From Pseudomonadota bacterium (GTDB taxonomy: Bacteria > Pseudomonadota > Alphaproteobacteria > Rhodospirillales > 2-02-FULL-58-16), in the NCBI GenBank assembly GCA_022572335.1, contig JACZWD010000043.1, forward strand, positions 1 through 14,459: a DNA stretch of 14,459 nucleotides, read 5' to 3'. Under the pieces are notes generated by a model that was not told where the DNA came from, made no database searches, and saw nothing but the letters and a program-made list of their open reading frames with translations. A program made the translations under genes and the position numbers. Below, piece by piece: positions 1 to 7,142 of this stretch (position 1 is its first letter; every line of letters begins with the position of its first letter).

Positions 1-23
1 CGCAGCCGCAACTAGACGACCAA

Positions 24-718
24 GTTACGGCTGCCATACCGATCAGCATCTGCTACACTTGGCAACCGATTGAGACGGCGCCGAAGGAGTTACGGCTGCC
101 ATACCGATCAGCATCTGCTACACTAGGCATGGCTGGCCTCCACCTTGGCGAGAAGTTACGGCTGCCATACCGATCAGCATCTGCTATACTCGCACGAAAT
201 CTCCTTCGCCTGGCGCGCCAGTTACGGCTGCCATACCGATCAGCATCTGCTACACTCCGTTGTCCCGCGCTCGAAAGCGGCTGACAGTTACGGCTGCCAT
301 ACCGATCAGCATCTGCTACACTTAATCACATGCCTCTAGATGGAACGAACTAGTTACGGCTGCCATGCCGATCAGCATTTGCTACACTCGCGCTCACGCC
401 GCTCTCCCCTCGGCTTCCGTTACGGCTGCCATACCGATCAGCATCTGCTAAACTTAGATACACCGACGATCCGGCCGACCCCGGGTTACGGCTGCCATAC
501 CGATCAGCATCTGCTACACTGCCCTTCGCAGTCAGATCGCCGATTGATGAGTTACGGCTGCCATACCGATCAGTATCTGCTACACTCGACGCCCTCGAAC
601 GTACGAAGGCCGTGGTGTTACGGCTGCCATACCGATCAGCATCTGCTACACTGGAGTCGTCGGCGAAGCGCTGGAACATGTAGTTACGGCTGCCATACCG
701 ATCAGCATCTGCTACACT
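24..718 (+). CRISPR. Type II CRISPR array, 11 repeats, 10 complete spacers
   Basis: Eleven 36-bp repeats start at 24, 89, 155, 221, 287, 353, 419, 485, 551, 617 and 683. The repeat begins GTTACGGCTGCC and ends CATCTGCTACACT. Spacers are 30 bp, except the first complete one (29 bp), and none is duplicated. Seven repeats are identical. Variants are repeat 3 (C33T), repeat 6 (A15G, C27T), repeat 7 (C33A) and repeat 9 (C24T). The 23 bp before the first repeat fit a truncated spacer, so the array probably continues beyond the left edge. The plus orientation is set by the GTT start, the TACACT end (compare TACAAT in Neisseria) and pairing with the tracrRNA at 4142-4178. The array therefore points towards the 3' end of cas9. 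Spacer origins cannot be determined from sequence alone. Confidence 0.98.
31..718 (+). promoter_or_regulatory. Repeat-embedded crRNA promoters (extended -10 in every repeat)
   Basis: The 3' end of each repeat reads TGCTACACT, an extended -10 (TG-n-TACACT). Exactly 17 bp upstream, at repeat positions 8-13, lies CTGCCA, which matches TTGACA at four of six bases. In the first repeat these are 31-36 and 54-59. The other -10 boxes end at 124, 190, 256, 322, 388, 454, 520, 586, 652 and 718. Repeat 3 carries TATACT, closer to consensus; repeat 7 carries TAAACT. Transcription would start a few bases into each spacer. In N. meningitidis type II-C, repeat-internal promoters are established and make each crRNA independently of RNase III. 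Applying that here is inference from the matching layout. Confidence 0.72.
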
Positions 719-780
719 CAGCCAGTCTCGATCCGTGTGCAGGTAGCGGCTATCCTGCGTCACGTCGATGATCCGTCAAC

Positions 781-3700
781 TCATGGAGAAGGCTCCACCT
801 TTCCTGTACTGGACAGGGCAGGGAATTGCCAGGTGATGGTTCCCAGCGGATCGGTGACGATGCGCTGTGCCCGCTGTTCCTTGAAAAATTTAAGTCCGTA
901 CTCCCACAGGAGCCTTTCCTTTGAATCGCGGGCTTCGGTCTCGGGGACAACACCCATTTTTATTTCGCTCAACTTGGCGACCACGACCCGGATGCGCCGC
1001 CCGGCGTCGCCGGGTTCGTCCATAAGCAAAGTATCTTCCTTATGGGCAGACCACAGCAGCCGGTTGCCGGGCAGGCTTGCCCGGGGTGTGAAGTTTTTGT
1101 CGTTGGTGTCCATCATGGATACAAGCTGCCAGTGAAGCTTGCCCTTGGGGTCCAGGTAGAAGTCCTTGCGGTGGTTGCGGCCGCTGACATAGCCGCCATA
1201 GGGGCGGTTGGCGTTGCCGGCGCGGCGCACGTTCACCAGCTTGTTCTTTTCATAAAGGGTGAAGCCGATCTTGCCGCCCGCCTCCTTGTGGAGTTGAACT
1301 GCGCGGGAATAAATCGCCATGTCCGATATTTTTTTTCTTTTCTTGCCCGAGGAAATATCGGCCTGGCGCTGTTCCTCCAGGTCCTGGGTCGCCTGGTAGA
1401 CAAAATTCCTGATCGAGTTCTTGATCGACCCCAGGTCCTCTTTCGCCCGCTCGATTTCCGGGAGATCGGGCAGGGTGTCTTGGATCTTCGGTTTCTCTAG
1501 GTTTTCAAGGGTGTTGTAGTCGGTGAGTTTCTTGCGCTTGCGGCAGACGTAGGCGCCGCTCTCGTCAGGGCCGTCGACGATCCCCATGAAGGTGTCTTCA
1601 TGAAGCTGGCCGCCGGGGGCATGATCCGCCTTGCGCGACAAGGCGACTCGTTCCAGGGTCGCTTTTCGGGCCGCGTCGAAAAATTCCTTTGGGCTGCCGA
1701 AGGGTGGCGCGATGGTATCGACAAAATCATCCAGCCCCGCTTTTTCGCAACGGGCCGCTTCCCGTTGTATCCTTTGCACCATGCCACGGGTAGCGCAGGC
1801 GGTGGTCAGGGCGTCGATGAAATGGTGGCGGTGATCGTCGCGGCTTTTTTTGCCGCCGCCCTTGCCGCCCAGAATTTTTGTCAGGCCCCACTTGCCGCGC
1901 AGCAGGGAAACGATATAGCTGCTGACGGCGACCACGTTATGCGGTTCGCCGTAAAGACAGCCTAAGTACTGCCGGGCAACCCGCGCGATATAGGAATTAT
2001 CGGTGCCGTAGCGGGCGCGGAAGCCGTCCTCGTCTTCCTCGAATTGCTTCATGGCGTTGGCCTCGAAGCGCCATTTCTTGTTGTCGGGTAGCTTTTCCAC
2101 CCGCCGCATGATGGCGGCCCAGTCGTATTTTTTGTTGTCGGCAAAGGCCTCGTAAGGCGGCCTGTTGTTTTTGTCCGCATTGGCGCTGCGCAGGCACACC
2201 GCCTTGTTGGCCATGGAGTCCGAGTAGGTTTTGGACCGGGGCAGAATATGATCCACATCGACCTCGCCGCCGTAAAGTGCGGTTAGCTTCAAACATTTGC
2301 CCGTATAGAGGCATTCCCCGCCTTGTTCCTTCCACAGTTTGTATTTTTGGATGTTAAGGCGGTTGACCTTGACATTGATTTTGTCCAGTTCCTTGGCGGC
2401 CTCGTCGGATTCTTCCTTGTTCTTTCTGTGTTGTTTTTCGATTTCGGCGCGGGCTTCGGCGCTTTTGTTGAGCTCGCGGGCAAGCTCGATATGGATGGAA
2501 TCCGGCGGGCCATGTCGTTTGATCACCGCATTGACCACCTTCCTGATCTGGTTCAGCGCCAGATGCACCACCGGGTTGGGGATGCGCCCGTATTTTAGTT
2601 CGTCCGGGTCGGTGGTGGGTGGTCGGTCGGTGTCCCGGCGGTAGTCGGACACCCACATGGGTTCGACCGTATGGCCGACAAGGATTTCACCGTAATACGG
2701 CAGCCGGTCATATATGACGCCATCCGCGGTCATGGCGTGGAAAAGCCCTGCGCGGTCCTCGGCGACACGGGCCGGAACAACGTCTGTTTTCAATTCCTCG
2801 AGAATTTTGGTCGTCGCGGTCGGCCCCATGCGGCCCCAACCCGTCGGCAGGGGGGTTTGCAACGCCCGCTTGGCGGCGTCGCCGTCGCCGCCGAGAATAT
2901 CGGACAGCGCCTCTTCGGCTTTTTTGTCGTCATGCACGGTCGCCAGAACCGCAAGGATTTTGTCCTGCCTGTTCTCGCCGCCTTGAAGCCATGTATCGCC
3001 AAGCGCCTCGGGCGCCCCCAGTTCACGGTCAAATGGATATCCCTCGATCCCCTTGCGGGTTTCGGTGACTTCCATGCTGACCTTGTCTGTTCTCCCCAAG
3101 CCGATGGTTTTCTTGATTTCGGCGAAGGTCAGGTCTTCGCCCGCCATCAGACGGGCCACTATCCTGTCCCGTTCGGCCAAGCCGTAGGCGATGGATTCGC
3201 CGCTTTTGCCGGAAAAGCGCAGGTGATTGGCATCCTCGTAAATGCGCCGGATTTGAAACAGGCGCGATGTTCTTGGCAGCCGGGTTTCATCCGTGAAATA
3301 CGGACACTTGCCCGGCGGCGGCGAGGTGATCGACCGCTGGAAAAACACCTCATCCTCGACTTTTTTCTTCAATTCAGGCGTGAGCGTGGTGGGATGGTAT
3401 TCCGTTTGTTTGTCCCAGATGATTTGAAATTCCTCGCACAGCATTTCCCGGCTCGGGTAATAGGCGTAGCCGTCCTTGCCGGCGGCCATCTTTTGTGGAT
3501 TGATGCGGATGGGCAGGTTTTTCTTCTCCCGCCAACGAAGATACTGGCCATAGGTGGTGAAGCCCTTGGCCTTCAACTCCTTGCGTAGGGTCTTGATGCC
3601 TTCGGCGGTTTGGCGCGCTTCCTTGTCTTCCTTGATGGCCGATTCGCGAAAGGCGCTGCTGCCGCGATGGCGCGCCATGTGCAAAAAAGCTCGGGCCAGA

Positions 3701-4059
3701 TGCGCCAGTTCGACCCTTTCACGCGACGCCTTGGCTCTCAGCTTGATCGGCGACAATTCGAGAATATCCTTGGGAACTTCTTTTCGCCGAGAGCCGATGC
3801 CGTGGGCGGCCAATAAACCAGAAAGCCTGTCCAGCCGCTTTCCACGGCGCCCGATAGTGCGCCGCATACCGCGCTTTTCCCTCCGCTCGGCTGCTCCTTC
3901 GGGAATAGGATAGGTGCGCACGGAACCGCCGACGATATGATATTCCGGCTCGCTATTTTCGGGGTTATTGTCTTTCAGCGCCAGAATAGCGATTCCCAGC
4001 GAGGCAACGCCGACATCGATTCCCAGACGATAGCGAAATGGCCTGTTTCGACTATCCAC
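781..4059 (-). CDS. cas9: Cas9 endonuclease, type II-C-like, 1092 aa
   Basis: RNA-guided DNA endonuclease that cuts double-stranded DNA chosen by crRNA:tracrRNA. Numbered from the GTG start: RuvC-I motif GIDVGVASLG with catalytic Asp15; Arg-rich bridge helix about 58-83 (RRGMRRTIGRRGKRLDR); REC lobe to about 500; RuvC-II IHIELARE with Glu525; HNH domain about 578-640 with VDVDHILP (His604) and Asn627 in SANADKNN; RuvC-III DDHRHHFIDA with His746 and Asp749; the rest is the WED/PAM-interacting region. All nuclease residues are present, so it should be active. Reading can extend to a TTG at 4110, but GTG at 4059 has GGGGGA six bases upstream and gives the usual short N-terminus before RuvC-I. 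Its length suits compact II-C enzymes, far shorter than II-A SpyCas9. No cas1, cas2 or csn2 lies beside it. Base composition looks more AT-rich than the genes to its right. Confidence 0.97.
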   Translation of the reverse strand: MDSRNRPFRYRLGIDVGVASLGIAILALKDNNPENSEPEYHIVGGSVRTYPIPEGAAERREKRGMRRTIGRRGKRLDRLSGLLAAHGIGSRRKEVPKDILELSPIKLRAKASRERVELAHLARAFLHMARHRGSSAFRESAIKEDKEARQTAEGIKTLRKELKAKGFTTYGQYLRWREKKNLPIRINPQKMAAGKDGYAYYPSREMLCEEFQIIWDKQTEYHPTTLTPELKKKVEDEVFFQRSITSPPPGKCPYFTDETRLPRTSRLFQIRRIYEDANHLRFSGKSGESIAYGLAERDRIVARLMAGEDLTFAEIKKTIGLGRTDKVSMEVTETRKGIEGYPFDRELGAPEALGDTWLQGGENRQDKILAVLATVHDDKKAEEALSDILGGDGDAAKRALQTPLPTGWGRMGPTATTKILEELKTDVVPARVAEDRAGLFHAMTADGVIYDRLPYYGEILVGHTVEPMWVSDYRRDTDRPPTTDPDELKYGRIPNPVVHLALNQIRKVVNAVIKRHGPPDSIHIELARELNKSAEARAEIEKQHRKNKEESDEAAKELDKINVKVNRLNIQKYKLWKEQGGECLYTGKCLKLTALYGGEVDVDHILPRSKTYSDSMANKAVCLRSANADKNNRPPYEAFADNKKYDWAAIMRRVEKLPDNKKWRFEANAMKQFEEDEDGFRARYGTDNSYIARVARQYLGCLYGEPHNVVAVSSYIVSLLRGKWGLTKILGGKGGGKKSRDDHRHHFIDALTTACATRGMVQRIQREAARCEKAGLDDFVDTIAPPFGSPKEFFDAARKATLERVALSRKADHAPGGQLHEDTFMGIVDGPDESGAYVCRKRKKLTDYNTLENLEKPKIQDTLPDLPEIERAKEDLGSIKNSIRNFVYQATQDLEEQRQADISSGKKRKKISDMAIYSRAVQLHKEAGGKIGFTLYEKNKLVNVRRAGNANRPYGGYVSGRNHRKDFYLDPKGKLHWQLVSMMDTNDKNFTPRASLPGNRLLWSAHKEDTLLMDEPGDAGRRIRVVVAKLSEIKMGVVPETEARDSKERLLWEYGLKFFKEQRAQRIVTDPLGTITWQFPALSSTGKVEPSP

Positions 4060-4065
4060 AATGTA

Positions 4066-4071
4066 TCCCCC
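4066..4071 (-). promoter_or_regulatory. Ribosome binding site that decides the cas9 start
   Basis: On the minus strand GGGGGA sits six bases before a GTG at 4059. This supports GTG over the TTG at 4110, which would add 17 residues with no resemblance to Cas9 N-termini and would bring the coding sequence into the divergent tracrRNA promoter. Confidence 0.6.
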
Positions 4072-4093
4072 ATGGAAGAAGGACGTATGGTTG

Positions 4094-4120
4094 TTGACAG
4101 CCCGAGGCAAGTCAATTAAT
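4094..4120 (+). promoter_or_regulatory. Putative tracrRNA promoter
   Basis: A perfect -35 box TTGACA (4094-4099) is followed after 15 bp by ATTAAT (4115-4120), which matches TATAAT at four of six positions. The 15-bp gap is short, so the exact -10 is uncertain. Initiation near 4127 would place the start about 15 bases before the anti-repeat. The minus strand of the same interval carries TTGACT (4115 down to 4110), a possible -35 for cas9, so the two divergent promoters may overlap. Confidence 0.5.
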
Positions 4121-4126
4121 GATGGG

Positions 4127-4230
4127 CGTGTCCTAGGGAACGTAGCAGATCCTGATCGGTATGGACGCCAGTCGTAATAAGTCTTTACGATGAAAGATAG
4201 GGGCCGATTCGTCGGCCCCTTTCTATTTTT
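4127..4230 (+). ncRNA. tracrRNA
   Basis: Positions 4142-4164 match the reverse complement of repeat positions 11-33 at 22 of 23 bases; the one mismatch is 4151 opposite repeat C24. After an asymmetric internal loop, CGTAAT (4173-4178) pairs with repeat bases 1-6, closing with a G-U wobble. This gives the usual lower stem, bulge and upper stem of a crRNA:tracrRNA duplex. Downstream are AATAAG, a small CTTT/AAAG nexus-like stem (about 4183-4196) and a terminator hairpin. The layout matches Neisseria-type II-C tracrRNAs. It is transcribed divergently from cas9. The 5' end is an estimate from the promoter; the 3' end is set by the terminator. Confidence 0.92.
4200..4230 (+). terminator. Intrinsic terminator of the tracrRNA
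   Basis: GGGGCCGA (4200-4207) and TCGGCCCC (4212-4219) form a perfect 8-bp stem closed by a TTCG tetraloop, followed by TTTCTATTTTT (4220-4230). In type II systems this hairpin is usually also the 3' stem of the mature tracrRNA that contacts Cas9. Confidence 0.92.
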
Positions 4231-4249
4231 GTTCCAGTCCTCTAATTAG

Positions 4250-4357
4250 CGCATCGCCAATATCCGCCTGATCATCCGCGACCTTCCCGCCGACGCCAAG
4301 CACGACATCGGCTACCGCACCGGGTGGAAGCTGCTCACCGGCCGGGACTGGAAATAG
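4250..4357 (+). pseudogene. 3' remnant of an unidentified gene, 35 codons
   Basis: An open frame directly after an in-frame TAG (4247-4249) reads RIANIRLIIRDLPADAKHDI and then GYRTGWKLLTGRDWK, ending at TAG (4355-4357). There is no start codon or ribosome binding site. Nearly every third codon position is G or C (32 of 35), the signature of native genes here and unlike the AT-richer sequence just to its left. It therefore looks like the C-terminal tail of a real gene whose front was lost between the tracrRNA terminator (4230) and 4250. It converges on the 3-hydroxybutyryl-CoA dehydrogenase gene. I do not recognise the family. Confidence 0.55.
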
Positions 4358-4384
4358 CCCCGCACGCGTTCCCGGCGCCCGGCC

Positions 4385-5266
4385 CTAGCGCGTCGGCACC
4401 GGCTCGTCGCCCGTGTAGTCGTAGAAACCGCGGCCCGTCTTGCGGCCCAGCCAGCCGGCCTCCACGTACTTGACCAGCAGCGGACACGGCCGGTACTTGG
4501 TGTCGGCGAGGCCCTCGTGGAGCACGTTCATGACGGCAAGGCAGGTGTCGAGCCCGATGAAATCGGCCAGCTCCAGCGGCCCCATGGGGTGGCGGGTCCC
4601 CAGCCGCATGGCGGTGTCGATGGCCAGCACCGAGCCGACGCCCTCATAGAGGGTGTAGACCGCCTCGTTGATCATCGGCAGCAGGAGCCGGTTGACGATG
4701 AAGGCGGGGAAGTCCTCGGCGTTGACCGGCTTCTTGCCCAGCTTCTCGACCAGGTCGCGGATCACCTCGTAGGTGTCCGCGTCGGTGGTGAGGCCGCGGA
4801 TCAGCTCCACCAGTTCCATGACCGGCACCGGGTTCATGAAGTGCATGCCGACGAACTTGCCCGGCCTGTCCGTCCGGGCGGCGAGCCGCGTGATCGAAAT
4901 GGACGACGTGTTCGACGCGATGATGGTGTCGGGCCCGAGCACCGGGCACAGCTTTTTCAGGATGTCCCTCTTCACCTGCTCGTCCTCGGTGGCGGCCTCG
5001 ATGACCAGGTCGCAGGTCTTGAAGCCGTCGTACCCGATACCGGTCTCGATGCGTTTCAGCGCCGTGTCTTTCTCCGATTCCGAGATCGACCCCTTGCCCA
5101 CCTGGCGCGCCATGTTCTTCTCGATCGCCGCCATGGCCTTGTCCAGCTGTTCGGTGCCGACGTCCGCCAGATACACGTCGTAGCCGGCCAGCGCGCACAC
5201 GTGGGCGATGCCGTTGCCCATCTGTCCGGCGCCGATGATGCCGATTTTTTTCAGTTCCGCAGGCAT
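4385..5266 (-). CDS. hbd: 3-hydroxybutyryl-CoA dehydrogenase
   Basis: NAD(P)-dependent oxidation of 3-hydroxyacyl-CoA to 3-oxoacyl-CoA in fatty-acid and butanoate metabolism, in the cytosol. At 293 aa it has the single-function length of this family. The N-terminal Rossmann fold shows IGIIGAGQMGNGIAHV (about 8-23), with an acidic residue closing strand 2 (DVYLAD). The catalytic-loop motif FVGMHFMNPVPVMELVELI is near the middle and carries the active-site His. The C-terminal dimerisation domain contains FIVNRLLLPMINEA and HPMGPLELADFIGLD, and the protein ends with GRKTGRGFYDY. AGGAGGG lies six bases before the ATG. It is the last gene of an etfB-etfA-hbd run, 37 bp after etfA. The pairing suggests beta-oxidation or PHB-linked use, with ETF taking electrons from the partner acyl-CoA dehydrogenase step. 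The exact substrate chain length is not visible. Confidence 0.95.
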   Translation of the reverse strand: MPAELKKIGIIGAGQMGNGIAHVCALAGYDVYLADVGTEQLDKAMAAIEKNMARQVGKGSISESEKDTALKRIETGIGYDGFKTCDLVIEAATEDEQVKRDILKKLCPVLGPDTIIASNTSSISITRLAARTDRPGKFVGMHFMNPVPVMELVELIRGLTTDADTYEVIRDLVEKLGKKPVNAEDFPAFIVNRLLLPMINEAVYTLYEGVGSVLAIDTAMRLGTRHPMGPLELADFIGLDTCLAVMNVLHEGLADTKYRPCPLLVKYVEAGWLGRKTGRGFYDYTGDEPVPTR

Positions 5267-5303
5267 TCCAACCCTCCTGGTGTTGCCGTCTGGAAGGATA
5301 CGG

Positions 5304-6242
5304 CTACCGTTGCTTGTCCAGTTCCGCCGACAGCTCCGGCAGGGCCTTGAACAGGTCCGCCACCAGGCCGTAATCGGCGATTTGAAAGATCGGCGCGTCC
5401 TCGTCCTTGTTGATGGCGACGATGACCTTGCTGTCCTTCATCCCGGCCAGGTGCTGGATGGCGCCCGAGATGCCGACGGCGACATAGAGGTCCGGCGCCA
5501 CCACCTTGCCGGTCTGGCCCACCTGGTAGTCGTTGGGGACGAAGCCGGCGTCCACCGCCGCCCTGGAGGCGCCCACCGCGCCCCCGAGCTTGTCCGCGAT
5601 TTCCTCGAGAAGGGCAAACTTCTCGCCGCTCTGCATGCCCCGCCCGCCCGAGATGACGACCCGCGCGCTGGTCAGTTCGGGCCGCTCGGACTTGGTGAGC
5701 TCGTGGCCGACGAAGCGGGAAAGTCCCGGGGCCTCGGCCGCCGGGATGTCCTCGATGGCCGCGTTGCCGCCGTCGGGCGCGACCGGGTCGAAGGCGGTCC
5801 CGCGCACGGTGATTACCTTGATGGCGTCGGCGCTTCGCACCGTGGCCAGGGCGTTGCCGGCGTAGATCGGGCGGACGAAGGTGTCCGCCCCCTCGATGCC
5901 GATGACGTCGGAGATTTGCGCCACGTCGAGCAACGCCGCCACCCGCGGCATGAGGTTCTTGCCGAACGTGGCGGCGGGCGCCAGCAGGTGGCTGTAGGCG
6001 GACGCCAGTCCGGCGACCAGGGGCGCCAGGCTCTCGGCCAGGGGGTGGGCGTAGATCTCCGCGTCGGCGAGCAGCACTTTGGCGACCCCGGCCACCCTGG
6101 CCGCGGCCTCGGCGACGGCGCGGCATTCGGCGCCGGCCACCAGCACGCTCACCTCGCCCAGTTCGCCGCCCGCCGCCACGGTGTTCAGGGTGGCCGGCTT
6201 CAAGGCGTCGTTATCGTGTTCGGCGACGACCAGGATGCCCAT
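5304..6242 (-). CDS. etfA: Electron transfer flavoprotein subunit alpha
   Basis: FAD-carrying subunit of the ETF heterodimer, which passes electrons from acyl-CoA dehydrogenases to ETF:quinone oxidoreductase at the membrane. At 312 aa it has normal length. It starts MGILVVAEHDND, typical of EtfA. The FAD domain follows ERPELTSARVVISGGRGM and contains AGFVPNDYQVGQTGKVVAPD and the family signature LYVAVGISGAIQHLAGMKDS (from residue 252), with VIVAINKDEDAPIFQIADYG after it. The frame stays open upstream to 6791, but this ATG (6242-6240) is chosen because it matches the family N-terminus, has AAGGTG upstream and overlaps the etfB stop as TGATG. That overlap implies translational coupling and equal subunit supply. 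Confidence 0.96.
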   Translation of the reverse strand: MGILVVAEHDNDALKPATLNTVAAGGELGEVSVLVAGAECRAVAEAAARVAGVAKVLLADAEIYAHPLAESLAPLVAGLASAYSHLLAPAATFGKNLMPRVAALLDVAQISDVIGIEGADTFVRPIYAGNALATVRSADAIKVITVRGTAFDPVAPDGGNAAIEDIPAAEAPGLSRFVGHELTKSERPELTSARVVISGGRGMQSGEKFALLEEIADKLGGAVGASRAAVDAGFVPNDYQVGQTGKVVAPDLYVAVGISGAIQHLAGMKDSKVIVAINKDEDAPIFQIADYGLVADLFKALPELSAELDKQR

Positions 6243-6991
6243 CAGATCACCTTGGCCTCGTTCCTCAGCTTGTCCACCAGCTCGGCGACACTGCCCACCA
6301 TGACCCCGGCCTGGCGTTTCGACGGCTGCTCCACCTTGAGGGTGGTCAGCCGCGGCGTAACGTCGACCCCGAGCTCGTCCGGGCTCAACACGTCGATGGC
6401 CTTTTTCTTCGCCTTCATGATGTTGGGCAGGGAGGCGTAGCGCGGCGTGTTCAGCCTGAGGTCCGTGGTGATCACCGCCGGCAGTTTCAGGGACAGCGTT
6501 TCCAGCCCGCCGTCGATCTCGCGGGTCACCACGGCCGCGCCGTCGGCGAGGACGAGCTTGGAGGCGAAGGTTCCCTGCGGCCAGCCCAGCAACGCCGCCA
6601 GCATCTGGCCGGTCTGGTTGGAATCGTCGTCGATGGCCTGCTTGCCGAGGATGACCAGGTCCGGGCTTTCCCGCTCGACCAGGACACCCAGCAGCTTGGC
6701 CACGGCAAGGGGCTGGAGATCGACCTCGCTCTCGACCAGGATCCCGCGGTCGCAGCCCATGGCCAGCGCCGTGCGGATCGTTTCCTGGCATGCCGGCGGG
6801 CCCATGGAGACGGCGATAAGTTCGGTGACGGTTCCCGCTTCGCGCAGCCGCACCCCCTCCTCGACGGCGATCTCGTCGAAGGGATTCATCGACATCTTGA
6901 CGTTGGCCGTCTCGACGCCCGTGTTGTCCGACTTGACCCGGATCTTGACGTTGAAGTCGATGACCCGTTTGACGGTGACGAGGACTTTCAT
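6242..6991 (-). CDS. etfB: Electron transfer flavoprotein subunit beta
   Basis: AMP-binding partner of EtfA in the electron transfer flavoprotein. At 249 aa it has family length. It begins MKVLVTVKRVIDFNVKIRVK, with the conserved MSMNPFDEIAVEEGVRLRE near 33-51, GKQAIDDDSNQTGQMLAALL in the middle and the EtfB signature around TDLRLNTPRYASLPNIMKAK close to residues 180-200. First gene of the etfB-etfA-hbd run, with a candidate promoter at 7113-7142. The ribosome binding site before the ATG is weak (GGGCGG). EtfB and EtfA of this type serve beta-oxidation; they lack the extra context of the FixAB bifurcating kind, as no fixC or fixX is nearby. Confidence 0.96.
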   Translation of the reverse strand: MKVLVTVKRVIDFNVKIRVKSDNTGVETANVKMSMNPFDEIAVEEGVRLREAGTVTELIAVSMGPPACQETIRTALAMGCDRGILVESEVDLQPLAVAKLLGVLVERESPDLVILGKQAIDDDSNQTGQMLAALLGWPQGTFASKLVLADGAAVVTREIDGGLETLSLKLPAVITTDLRLNTPRYASLPNIMKAKKKAIDVLSPDELGVDVTPRLTTLKVEQPSKRQAGVMVGSVAELVDKLRNEAKVI

Positions 6992-7112
6992 GGACCGCCC
7001 GCGGATGAACTTGGAAAAGGGTCTTTCCAGGATGGAGAAATGGCTCGCAGGAACGCGCTAACAGGCGGAATTTGCTGGCAAATCCACCCCCGCGCGTTCT
7101 CTTCGCACCTGC

Positions 7113-7142
7113 ACACTAAGGGCAAAAAGCCTCCCGTGTCAA
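7113..7142 (-). promoter_or_regulatory. Candidate promoter of the etfB-etfA-hbd operon
   Basis: In the 304-bp gap between the adenosyltransferase gene and etfB (6992-7295), the minus strand has a perfect TTGACA (7142 down to 7137) and, after 18 bp, TAGTGT (7118-7113). The -10 matches only three of six consensus bases. It leaves a 5' leader of about 115 bases. The rest of the gap is GC-rich and shows no gene or convincing terminator. Confidence 0.45.

Noticed and set aside
145..771. Open frames across the array encoding repeated SYGCHTDQHLLH peptides, and the mirror frame on the minus strand
   Set aside because: They are translations of the 36-bp repeats and spacers (66-bp period is divisible by three), with no ribosome binding site.
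4060..4110. 17-residue N-terminal extension of Cas9 from TTG 4110
   Set aside because: No ribosome binding site, not conserved in Cas9 N-termini, and overlaps the divergent promoter region; GTG 4059 has a good one.
4142..4178. Isolated inverted copy of the CRISPR repeat behind cas9
   Set aside because: It is not a stray repeat: it carries an internal loop, is followed by a terminator and fits the anti-repeat of a tracrRNA.
5208..6440. 410-codon plus-strand frame over etfA
   Set aside because: Antisense shadow of etfA with no family resemblance.
6242..6791. Extension of etfA upstream to a 495-codon frame
   Set aside because: The extra part overlaps etfB entirely; EtfA normally starts MxILVVAEH, which is at 6242.
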